A stretch of 15,911 nucleotides of DNA, taken from DATLAN01 sp035527455. Its GTDB lineage: Bacteria; Planctomycetota; Planctomycetia; Pirellulales; Thermoguttaceae. The notes below the pieces were generated by a model. It did not search any database. It was given only the letters and a program-made list of their open reading frames with translations, and was not told where the DNA came from. The position numbers and the translations under genes were made by a program. Position 1 is the stretch's first letter. The number at the start of each line of letters is the position of its first letter. The DNA is taken from NCBI GenBank assembly GCA_035527455.1, contig DATLAN010000423.1, forward strand, positions 1-15,911, written 5' to 3'. This document shows positions 1 through 6,322 of this stretch, one piece after another.

Positions 1-1122
1 GACGTCAACGAGCAAAACCTTGCCAAGGCAGCCGAACAATTCCCCGGTGCGGAACACTACGCCGACTGGCGCAAGTGCCTGGAACAGAAAGGCATTGATG
101 CCGTGGTTTGCAGCACCACCGATCACACCCATGCCTTCGTCGCCAGTTGGGCCTTGAACCGCGACATGCACATCTATTGCGAGAAGCCACTGGCCAACAC
201 CGTGGAAGAGGCACGCCTGGTTCGTGCGAAGTGGCTTTCCAAGAAGGACAAACTCGCCACGCAAATCGGGACGCAGCGACATGCCAGCCCGAACTTCGAC
301 CGCGTGCGCGAGATGATCCTCGACGGTGCGGTGGGAACCTTGCAGCACGTTCATGCTTGGGGCGATCGCGAGATACGTCGGCCGGGTTATCTGCCGGCCG
401 CCGGCGATCCTCCGTCCCATCTGAACTACGACCTCTGGATCGGTCCATCGCCGATGCACCCCTACAACCCCGGCTACTTCGGCGGTTGTTTGGCCTGGAA
501 CATGTATTGGGATTTTGGCAGCGGTCAGATCGGCGATATGGGAAGCCATACGATGGACCTGGCCTGGTACCCCATCGACGCGGCCCTGCCCACAACCGCC
601 GAGGCGTTCGGCGAGGAATTCAATCCCGACGTGACGCCCGTCGACATGACTGCGACCTTCGAGCATCCCGCCAACGATTGGCGTCCGCCGATCAAACTGA
701 CCTGGTATCAGGGGGCGCACGGCGGTGCGAGAAGGAAAATGGACCCTTACGGGAACGGCCACGGGGCTCTGTTCGTGGGCGACAAGGCCAAGCTGGCGGC
801 GGGTTTCGGAAACTGCAAGCTTGTGCCGCTTGAAGAGGGTGGCAGTCTGGACCATTACACGCCGCGACCGGAGTCGGAGCGGATTCCGCCCATGGGCGGT
901 TTCCAGACGCAATGGGTCAACGCGTGCAAGGGCGATTTGAAATGCTCATGTGACTTCAAATACAGCGGCGACGCCATCGAACAGATGCTGTTGGGCCTGG
1001 TTGCCTATCGAGTCGGCAAGAAGCTGGAGTACGACAGCAAGGCCGGGCGCGTGACCAACTGCGACGAAGCCAATGAGCTGCTGAGCTGCAAGTACCGTGA
1101 GGGCTGGGTCCTGGATGGGTGA
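1..1122 (+). CDS. Gfo/Idh/MocA family oxidoreductase, 5' end outside the window
   Basis: The reading frame is open from base 1 to the TGA at 1120-1122, giving 373 visible residues. The missing N-terminus would hold the Rossmann GxGxxG strand and, in many planctomycete members, a Tat signal. Visible residues 61-64 are EKPL, the family signature whose lysine (62) contributes to catalysis in characterised relatives; it is followed by ANTVEEA. Residues around 178-187 read GDMGSHTMDL, the second family motif containing a likely catalytic-site histidine (183). The C-terminal half is the alpha/beta substrate domain. Family members use NAD(P) to oxidise or reduce sugars, inositols and related compounds. 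The substrate cannot be told from sequence, and no sugar-pathway gene lies beside it. It converges on typA with a 50 bp gap. Family assignment is firm; cellular location and substrate are unknown. Confidence 0.93.
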   Translation, partial: DVNEQNLAKAAEQFPGAEHYADWRKCLEQKGIDAVVCSTTDHTHAFVASWALNRDMHIYCEKPLANTVEEARLVRAKWLSKKDKLATQIGTQRHASPNFDRVREMILDGAVGTLQHVHAWGDREIRRPGYLPAAGDPPSHLNYDLWIGPSPMHPYNPGYFGGCLAWNMYWDFGSGQIGDMGSHTMDLAWYPIDAALPTTAEAFGEEFNPDVTPVDMTATFEHPANDWRPPIKLTWYQGAHGGARRKMDPYGNGHGALFVGDKAKLAAGFGNCKLVPLEEGGSLDHYTPRPESERIPPMGGFQTQWVNACKGDLKCSCDFKYSGDAIEQMLLGLVAYRVGKKLEYDSKAGRVTNCDEANELLSCKYREGWVLDG

Positions 1123-1124
1123 TT

Positions 1125-1163
1125 GAAACACGGATGAAACACGGATTGGGAGAAGGAATCCGT
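1125..1163. terminator. Possible shared terminator stem with an 11 bp direct repeat
   Basis: The 50 bp between the convergent oxidoreductase and typA genes holds GAAACACGGAT twice in tandem (1125-1135, 1136-1146). Overlapping it is a stem ACGGATT (1141-1147) pairing with AATCCGT (1157-1163) around a 9-base loop. There is no T-run on either side, so intrinsic termination is only a possibility. Confidence 0.25.
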
Positions 1164-1172
1164 CAGTGCGTT

Positions 1173-3011
1173 TCACCAGCCTTGCACTTGCTTCGCCTTG
1201 GCCCGAGCTGCGCGGCGGCGGTCGGTTTCTTTCAGGAGAATCTTGCGCAGTCGCATGTGGGTCGGCCCGATCTCGACGAGTTCGTCGGCCTCGATGAACT
1301 CCAAGGCTTCTTCGAGCGAGAGGCGTCGGGCCGGTTTCAGCAGGATGTTGCGGTCGCTCCCGGCGGCCCGGATGTTGGTGAGCTTCTTCTCCCTGGTCGG
1401 GTTGACGTCCATGTCGCCGCTGCGGCTGTTCTCGCCGACGATCATGCCCTCGTACACGACGTCGCCCGGCGCCACGAACAACTCGGAACGTTGCTGGAGG
1501 GTGTCCAATGCAAAAGCGACCACTTTGCCCGGCACGGTCGAAACGAGCACGCCGGTCGAACGGCCGGGGATCGACGGCACCTTCGGCCTGTAGGCTTCGA
1601 ACCGATGATGGATCACGGCCGTCCCCTGCGTGGCGTTGAGCAGCCGCGTGCGCAGTCCGATGAGCCCTCGAGCGGGGACCGAAAAGGTCAAGTGCGTGTA
1701 GTCGCCGCGACCGGTCATGTCGGACAACTGGCCGCGTCGGGCACCGACCATTTCCATGACCGGGCCCGTCTGGTTGTTGGGGACTTCGACGACGAGCGTC
1801 TCGAACGGTTCCTCGACCACGCCGTTGCGGCAGCGGAAAATCACTTCCGGCTTGCCGACCGACAGCTCGTACGATTCGCGCCGCATGGTCTCGATCAGCA
1901 CGGAAAGGTGCAACACGCCGCGTCCCGAGACGGCGAATTGTTCGGTGCCGGGAATCGGTTCGACGCGCAGAGCGACGTTCCGCTCCAACTCGCGCAGGAG
2001 TCGCTCGCGCAGGTGGCTGCTGGTCACGTACTTGCCGTCGCGTCCGGCCAAGGGCGAATTGTTGATGCCGAACGTCATGCGCAAAGTCGGCTCGTCGACA
2101 CTCACGCGCGGCAACGCCCGGGGCGATTGGGGTGCGCAGATCGTATCGCCGATCTCGACGTCGGCCAGCCCGACCACGGCCACGATGTCGCCCGCATCGG
2201 CCTTGTGGACTTCGTTGCGGCCGAGGTTGTCGAACGTATAGACCGCGGCGATCTTGCCTTGCACCGCGCGGTCGTCGGCCTGCATCAGCACGACGCTTTG
2301 CCCCTTGCGAATCGACCCCGCCCGGACGCGGCCGATGGCGATGCGGCCCACGTAATCGGACCAGTCGAGCGTGGTGACGAGCATCTGCAACGGCTTGCGG
2401 AGGTCGACCATCGGGCCGGGGATCTCCTGGAGGATCAAATCCATCAGCGGCCGGATCGTGTCGCCCGGCACGTCGGGATCGTGGGTGGCGAAACCCTCCT
2501 TCGAACTGGCGAACAGATACGGGAAATCGGCCAGCGAATCGTCGGCCCCGAGCTGCAGGAACAGGTCGAACATTTCATTGACCACCTCGTGGGGCCGGGC
2601 GTCGCCGCGGTCGATCTTGTTGATGACCACGATCGGCCGCAGGCCCTCTTCGAGCGCTTTGCTCAAGACGAACCGCGTTTGCGGCATGGGCCCTTCGGCC
2701 GCATCGACCAGGACGAGGCATCCGTCGGCCATCCGCAGCACCCGCTCGACCTCGCCGCCGAAATCGGCATGGCCCGGCGTGTCGATGATGTTGATCTTCA
2801 CGCCCTTGTACGGGATGGCGATATTCTTGGCCAGGATCGTGATCCCGCGTTCCCGTTCCAGATCGTTCGTATCGAGAATCTGCTCGCCCGAAAGCTGCGA
2901 TTCGCGGAACTGCCCGCTCTCGCGCAACATGCAGTCGACCAGCGTCGTCTTTCCATGATCGACGTGGGCAATGATGACGATGTTCCTCAGGTCGTCGCGT
3001 CGTTGGGGCAC
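1173..3011 (-). CDS. typA: Ribosome-associated GTPase TypA/BipA
   Basis: This is a translational GTPase of the elongation-factor-G-like superfamily that binds the 70S ribosome and is linked to stress and cold adaptation and ribosome assembly in other bacteria. The G motifs are clear: AHVDHGKTT near residues 15-23, RGIT, DTPGH, NKID and an SSK-type G5. They are followed by EF-Tu domain 2, the EF-G-like domains III and V, and a BipA-type C-terminal domain ending in a lysine/arginine-rich tail. I chose the GTG at 3011, which gives 612 residues, close to the family's usual length, and begins just before the LRNIVIIAHVDHG strand. The frame is open further up to an ATG at 3134 and a GTG at 3137. 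Those extra 42 residues look unlike any TypA N-terminus, and a near-consensus promoter at 3063-3092 lies inside them. No Shine-Dalgarno is evident at 3011, so the exact start is less certain than the gene. Confidence 0.96.
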   Translation of the reverse strand: MPQRRDDLRNIVIIAHVDHGKTTLVDCMLRESGQFRESQLSGEQILDTNDLERERGITILAKNIAIPYKGVKINIIDTPGHADFGGEVERVLRMADGCLVLVDAAEGPMPQTRFVLSKALEEGLRPIVVINKIDRGDARPHEVVNEMFDLFLQLGADDSLADFPYLFASSKEGFATHDPDVPGDTIRPLMDLILQEIPGPMVDLRKPLQMLVTTLDWSDYVGRIAIGRVRAGSIRKGQSVVLMQADDRAVQGKIAAVYTFDNLGRNEVHKADAGDIVAVVGLADVEIGDTICAPQSPRALPRVSVDEPTLRMTFGINNSPLAGRDGKYVTSSHLRERLLRELERNVALRVEPIPGTEQFAVSGRGVLHLSVLIETMRRESYELSVGKPEVIFRCRNGVVEEPFETLVVEVPNNQTGPVMEMVGARRGQLSDMTGRGDYTHLTFSVPARGLIGLRTRLLNATQGTAVIHHRFEAYRPKVPSIPGRSTGVLVSTVPGKVVAFALDTLQQRSELFVAPGDVVYEGMIVGENSRSGDMDVNPTREKKLTNIRAAGSDRNILLKPARRLSLEEALEFIEADELVEIGPTHMRLRKILLKETDRRRAARAKAKQVQGW

Positions 3012-3062
3012 GGCAAGATGGAAGACTCTTGGGGGGTGGGGTCCGGGACATGGCAACCCAGC

Positions 3063-3092
3063 ATTATACCCCCCGTGAAAACGAGCGGTCAA
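3063..3092 (-). promoter_or_regulatory. Putative sigma70-type promoter of typA
   Basis: On the minus strand TTGACC (3092-3087) is followed after 18 bases by a perfect TATAAT (3068-3063). Transcription would start near 3056, about 45 bases before the GTG at 3011. If real, it excludes the upstream starts at 3134 and 3137. Confidence 0.55.
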
Positions 3093-3105
3093 GGGCCACC
3101 GGTGA

Positions 3106-3134
3106 TTGACTTGCCGGTTCCGCCCGGCTAACAT
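3106..3134 (+). promoter_or_regulatory. Putative promoter of the Tat-exported isomerase-like gene
   Basis: TTGACT (3106-3111) is followed by a 17-base spacer and TAACAT (3129-3134). It lies back-to-back with the typA promoter and gives a leader of about 60 bases before the ATG at 3201. The -10 box matches the consensus at four of six positions. Confidence 0.42.
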
Positions 3135-3186
3135 CACGGCGAGTGGGCCGTGCCGTATCGGCCGATTTCCCAGGGCGTGGTAGCAT

Positions 3187-3192
3187 AAGGAG
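3187..3192 (+). promoter_or_regulatory. Ribosome binding site AAGGAG
   Basis: AAGGAG ends 8 bases before the ATG at 3201 and fixes that start. Several other genes in the window have no comparable site. Confidence 0.75.
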
Positions 3193-3200
3193 AACGAGTC

Positions 3201-4658
3201 ATGTCAGCGGACCATCATCACGAACACTCCCGCTGCGGTTGCTGCGGGTCCATCGATCGGCGGGATTTCATGGCAAGCGTGGGACTGGCGGCGCTAGCCG
3301 TCCCGAGTTTGACGGGCATGGTCTCGGCGGGCGAAGCCGATCCACCGCCGCCCGGCGCCAAGCCCTGCGTGCTGGCCGCCTTTCTGCACCCGAAGGTCGA
3401 GCGCTACTGGATGGGTTGGCCGGGGGCGTCGTACGACATCGCCGCTCGCCAGGCGGACTACAAGAAAACCATGGTCGAGGCCGCCAAGAAGCTCGACGTC
3501 GTCCTCCAGGTGGAGGATGAGCCGGTCGAAGACATGGCCGGCGTAGACCGATTGCTGGCCCGCTGCCAGCAGTCGCCGCCCGACGGCGTGATCCTGACCG
3601 TCATGGGTCTGCACCCCAACTACTGGCCGCATGCGGAGAAGTTCCTCGACGGTCGGGGCGAATTGCCGACCGTCGTCTTTGCTCCCATGGGCGTCGCCTT
3701 CACCGGCCACCTCCAGAAAACCCGCACCGCCACGAAGTGTTTCGTGGCCTCCACCCAGGATTTCGACTGGCTGGCCACGGGCGTGCGGATGCTGCGCACG
3801 ATCTGGGACATGAAGACCACCAGGCTGTGCATCATCAACGGCAACCAGACCTCCGATGAGCAACTCAACGTGATCGGCACCACGCTTCACCGCATCCCGC
3901 TGAACCGCTGGACCGACGAACTGGCCCAACAGGAGATTACGCCCGAGGTGCAGCAGTTGGCCGACGAGTTCGCCGAGACCGCCCAGAAGATCGTCGAGCC
4001 GAAGCCGCAAGACGTGCTCAACGCGGCGAAGGCTTACTTCGTGGGCAAGAAGATCATGGCGGACGAGAAGTGCCACGGGATCTCGCTGAACTGCCTGGGC
4101 CTGATCGGCTCACGGAAGATTCCTTGCCCGCCGTGCATGGCCTGGCTGAAGCTCAACGACGAAGGCAGCGTGGGTTGCTGCGAATGCGACTGGAAGGCGG
4201 CGATCTCGCTACGGCTGTGCGCCTTGTTGACCGGGCGGCCCGGGTTCATGCAAGACCCCGTGCCCAACACGGTGAACGGGACGTTCATGGGCGCGCACTG
4301 CTCCTCCCCCAGCAAGCTCCGCGGCTTCGACCAGCCCGCCGAGCCGGTGATCCTCCGCAACCACAGCGAGTCGACGCTCGGCGTTTCGCCCCAGGTGCTC
4401 TGGCCGCTGGGCGAGCCGGCGACGATCATGTCTTTCCAGGATCCCGGCAAGATCATCCTGGGAACCGGAAAGGTGGTAGCCAACATCGATACGCCCCCGT
4501 CGGGCGGATGTCGCACTTCGGTCGAATTGGAGATGGATTCCGTTGCCGACCCGCGCGACTGCAAAGGCTTCCATCAACCGTTCATCCTCGGCAAGCTGGA
4601 TCGGCTGTTCAAGGCCTACTGCCAGTTGGCCGGGATCGAAGTAGTGCCGATCGCATAG
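3201..4658 (+). CDS. Tat-exported protein with L-fucose/L-arabinose isomerase-like fold
   Basis: The protein has 485 residues. Its N-terminus is rich in His and Cys (residues 5-9 HHHEH, 12-15 CGCC) and precedes a twin-arginine signal: RRDF at 20-23, then a hydrophobic stretch ending near the VSA/GEA cleavage region. The mature part resembles the FucI/AraA superfamily: an N-terminal Rossmann-like half, then a C-terminal segment with PCMAWLKLNDEG, a CECDW element and LTGRPGFMQDP. These correspond to the conserved PC-x-A-x-x-x-LNDEG, E-x-D and LTGRP motifs of that family. Known members are metal-dependent ketose/aldose isomerases; this one may bind or convert a sugar outside the cytoplasm, which is inference. 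No kinase, aldolase or transporter gene adjoins it, and it appears monocistronic with its own promoter and ribosome binding site. Superfamily likely, activity unknown. Confidence 0.85.
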   Translation: MSADHHHEHSRCGCCGSIDRRDFMASVGLAALAVPSLTGMVSAGEADPPPPGAKPCVLAAFLHPKVERYWMGWPGASYDIAARQADYKKTMVEAAKKLDVVLQVEDEPVEDMAGVDRLLARCQQSPPDGVILTVMGLHPNYWPHAEKFLDGRGELPTVVFAPMGVAFTGHLQKTRTATKCFVASTQDFDWLATGVRMLRTIWDMKTTRLCIINGNQTSDEQLNVIGTTLHRIPLNRWTDELAQQEITPEVQQLADEFAETAQKIVEPKPQDVLNAAKAYFVGKKIMADEKCHGISLNCLGLIGSRKIPCPPCMAWLKLNDEGSVGCCECDWKAAISLRLCALLTGRPGFMQDPVPNTVNGTFMGAHCSSPSKLRGFDQPAEPVILRNHSESTLGVSPQVLWPLGEPATIMSFQDPGKIILGTGKVVANIDTPPSGGCRTSVELEMDSVADPRDCKGFHQPFILGKLDRLFKAYCQLAGIEVVPIA

Positions 4659-4689
4659 CGCGGTCGAGTCGGATTCCGCCGATGCGGCT

Positions 4690-4725
4690 GACCCGTTGAT
4701 CTCCGGTGAGACCGGGGCCGGGTCG
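4690..4725 (+). terminator. Possible stem-loop after the isomerase-like gene
   Basis: GACCC (4690-4694) pairs with GGGTC (4721-4725). Inside it CCGGT (4703-4707) pairs with ACCGG (4711-4715) around GAG. No T-run follows. It could be a weak terminator or part of the neighbouring repeat; nothing coding is seen in 4659-4848. Confidence 0.2.
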
Positions 4726-4744
4726 CTGCGCGCCCTCCGCGCCC

Positions 4745-4796
4745 GGGTGCCACTGGCATCTTGCCAGTGCTCCTTCGGCCGGTGCTTGTATTCGGC
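4745..4796 (+). repeat. REP-like palindromic repeat, left copy
   Basis: The core is CACTGGCATCTTGCCAGTG (4751-4769), a perfect 8 bp stem with a TCT loop, followed by a tail running to TTCGGC. Read on the minus strand it aligns end to end with the plus strand at 5735-5785: both start GC-GA-TACAAGC and end with GCCAGTG-CACCC. The match therefore covers more than the hairpin. The tail start TCCTTCGGCCG is also shared exactly with the end of the tandem array (5635-5645). Confidence 0.85.
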
Positions 4797-4848
4797 ACGA
4801 CCAAGTCGAGCCGGACCGAGACTCGTCTCCACACATGGCATGGTCGGC

Positions 4849-5454
4849 TCAACTACCGGGAGCGAACAACTCGGCGGGCGGGCTGTGCACCGTCGGCAAT
4901 TCCGGATCAACGACTTGACCGTCCGAAGCATACCATCTTGCACTGGACCACCGCCAATCGGTCGCGTGCTTCACCAGCCGGCGCCGCACCGGATTGAGAT
5001 GCAGGTAGTCGATGGCCGCCGTCACCGATCGTTCGGTTTGCAGGTTGCGGTCGTAGCCCGGACCCTCCTGCCAGAATCGAAAGGCCGTCTTCCCCGGCCG
5101 CTCGCCGACGGTGAGCCGTGCGAGCAGTCGGCTGCCTGAGCAGAGAAGGTCCGCCTTGACCCGTGCTGAGACGGGCCGCTTTACCGCGGCAAGAAACCGT
5201 GAGATGCCGCTCGCGTCCGTCTCCGGTCGCGTCGGATAGACCAACAGATGCACGTGCTCGGGCATGAATACGAAGGCGTTCAGCACGAACCCTTCCATGG
5301 CGGCCGCGTCATCGATGCTACGTGCCAGATACCTCCGCCAGGGGTCATTCGTCAAGAGACTCATCCGGCCATAACACGAGAAGGTGAACTCGTGGAAGTC
5401 ACCCGGCTCGTGATAATGCTTGATCTTCTTCCGGTGTGGTTGGGAACGGGACAT
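4849..5454 (-). CDS. REP-associated tyrosine transposase (RAYT, Y1/HUH family)
   Basis: The protein has 201 residues from the ATG at 5454. The HUH metal-binding motif is HVH at residues 67-69 within FMPEHVHLLVYP. The helix carrying the candidate nucleophile reads AIDYLHLNPVRRRLV (Tyr 150), and the N-terminal strand YHEPGDFHEFTFSCYGR is typical of the family, as is the WRWSS segment that follows the Tyr helix. Such enzymes cut and join single-stranded DNA at REP palindromes, and matching palindromes lie on both sides here. The frame continues up to a TTG at 5511, but that would overlap the -35 box of the likely promoter. The ATG at 5454 has a GAGGGA 10 bases upstream and gives the expected N-terminus. 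All catalytic residues appear present and I see no frameshift, so it may be active. Confidence 0.92.
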   Translation of the reverse strand: MSRSQPHRKKIKHYHEPGDFHEFTFSCYGRMSLLTNDPWRRYLARSIDDAAAMEGFVLNAFVFMPEHVHLLVYPTRPETDASGISRFLAAVKRPVSARVKADLLCSGSRLLARLTVGERPGKTAFRFWQEGPGYDRNLQTERSVTAAIDYLHLNPVRRRLVKHATDWRWSSARWYASDGQVVDPELPTVHSPPAELFAPGS

Positions 5455-5482
5455 CGGTTGGAGTTCCCTCTTCGCAGACCTT

Positions 5483-5511
5483 AGAATACCGGGTCGCTTC
5501 CTGACAATCAA
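5483..5511 (-). promoter_or_regulatory. Possible promoter of the RAYT gene
   Basis: On the minus strand TTGATT (5511-5506) is separated by 17 bases from TATTCT (5488-5483), each matching the consensus at four of six positions. The -35 box is only 9 bases from the tandem palindrome array at 5521, so transposase binding there could block its own transcription (inference). Confidence 0.32.
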
Positions 5512-5520
5512 GTCGCACGG

Positions 5521-5640
5521 GTGCCACTGGCATCTTGCCAGTGCTTACGCGTGCCACTGGCATCTTGCCAGTGCTTACGCGTGCCACTGGCATCTTGCCA
5601 GTGCTTACGCGTGCCACTGGCATCTTGCCAGTGCTCCTTC
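5521..5640 (+). repeat. Tandem array of four REP palindromes, 30 bp period
   Basis: Units lie at 5521-5550, 5551-5580, 5581-5610 and 5611-5640. Each carries CACTGGCATCTTGCCAGTG, and the units are identical except that the linker TTACGC becomes TCCTTC in the last one. All point the same way. The 30-base period is a multiple of three, so spurious open frames with ten-residue repeats cross it on both strands. The gap 5455-5871 contains this array, the right-hand inverted copy, a large hairpin and no credible gene. Confidence 0.95.
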
Positions 5641-5734
5641 GGCCGCTCAACCAAAGCCAACGCGACATGGGGTGGGGCTACCTTTTCGGGGGCATCACAG
5701 TACGGCCTCGCTCGCACAACACGGATTGGGCGGG

Positions 5735-5785
5735 GCAGAGTACAAGCGACGACAGAAGAACACTGGCGAGACGCCAGTGCCACCC
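5735..5785 (-). repeat. REP-like palindromic repeat, right inverted copy
   Basis: CACTGGCGAGACGCCAGTG (5761-5779) is a diverged version of the same hairpin, in opposite orientation to the left copy and the tandem array. Compensating changes keep the stem: it is CACTGGC/GCCAGTG around a five-base loop. The upstream tail GCAGAGTACAAGCG matches GCCGAATACAAGCA of the left copy read on its minus strand. Confidence 0.8.
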
Positions 5786-5797
5786 GCCGCTCCGGTA

Positions 5798-5863
5798 CGG
5801 ACAAGGTTCGGCCTCTCGCTCCGCTCGGGGCTGCTCCGCAGCCCGCGGCACGAACCTTGTCCG
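5798..5863. repeat. Large imperfect hairpin downstream of the decayed gene
   Basis: CGGACAAGGTTCG (5798-5810) is perfectly complementary to CGAACCTTGTCCG (5851-5863). Between them sits a second hairpin, GGGCTGC-TCC-GCAGCCC (5828-5844), and two GCTCCGC words (5818-5824, 5833-5839). It starts 9 bases beyond the stop codon of the remnant at 5872. It could end transcription or be another repeat element; there is no T-run. Confidence 0.7.
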
Positions 5864-5871
5864 ACCTCCGC

Positions 5872-6312
5872 TCACTTGCTCGGCTTGCTCGACTTGCCGG
5901 GCGGAACTGCGGCCACACGAAAGCCCAGGTCAACGTACTGGTACTCGGGCTCGATCCCGACACGGACCGCCGCGCGGCAGAACCAGGCGACGCGGTTCCA
6001 ACCGCCGCCCCGGAACACCCGGCGGGTGGCCTCGGAAGTACCCGGCGGGTTTGACACTTTCCCGGCAGGATAATCTGCGAACCAGTCTTGACACCATTCC
6101 CGGACGTTTCCGGCCATGTCCTGGATTCGTTCCGGAGTCTCGCCCAACGGGAAGATGCCCACCGGTGTCGGGTGACGGATCCCGGTCTCCGAGAAGTTCA
6201 ACCGCGACTCCTCCGCGGGCTCATCGCCCCACGGGTATTTTTCTCGATTAGCGAGTGCGGCACTGCCAGAAAGAAAGCATAGCGAGGCATGCGGTACCCC
6301 CTCGGCATAATG
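5872..6312 (-). pseudogene. Remnant of a formylglycine-generating-enzyme-type (SUMF1) domain
   Basis: The minus strand encodes the C-terminal part of a sulfatase-modifying-factor-like domain: KYPWGDE (about 6240-6220), NFSETGI, TPVG, DMAGNVREWCQDW, VFRGGGW and a closing LGFRVA. The frame is open, but its first possible start is a TTG at 6201 inside the domain, after KYPWGDE. Further upstream the family's GYRLP motif survives only in another frame, as GYRMP (6299-6285), so at least one frameshift has occurred. The region then runs directly into the end of xseA. The domain normally needs about 200-250 residues, and about half is unreadable or missing. Only one cysteine (in WFCRAA) is kept where true formylglycine-generating enzymes have two, as is usual for the non-sulfatase relatives common in planctomycetes. 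A short expressed 109-residue protein from 6201 is possible but less likely. Confidence 0.72.
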
Positions 6313-6322
6313 CCTTTCGCCG

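Larger units (their letters stand above)
4745..5785 (-). mobile_element. RAYT unit: transposase gene bracketed by inverted palindromic repeats
   Basis: Inverted copies of a roughly 52 bp repeat lie at 4745-4796 and 5735-5785, about 80% identical by eye. They enclose a Y1-type transposase gene (4849-5454) and a four-unit tandem array of the same palindrome (5521-5640). RAYT genes flanked by the REP palindromes they mobilise are a known arrangement in enterobacteria and pseudomonads. The unit boundaries are inferred from the outermost copies; no target duplication was found and none is expected for this class. Confidence 0.6.

Noticed and set aside
1119..3131. 670-codon open frame on the plus strand opposite typA
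   Set aside because: It is the antisense of an unmistakable typA gene; its long open frame comes from high GC and biased third positions, and its sequence shows no family motif.
3012..3137. N-terminal extension of TypA from 3137 or 3134
   Set aside because: It contains the near-consensus promoter, lacks a ribosome binding site, and makes the protein 42 residues longer than the usual family length.
5521..5640. CRISPR array
   Set aside because: The period is 30 bases, but the intervals between palindromes are only six bases and constant, so there are no spacers; no cas gene is present.
5420..6251. Repeat-containing proteins encoded across the tandem array
   Set aside because: The ten-residue repeats arise because the DNA period is divisible by three; open frames exist on both strands and in several phases, and none has a credible start or family.
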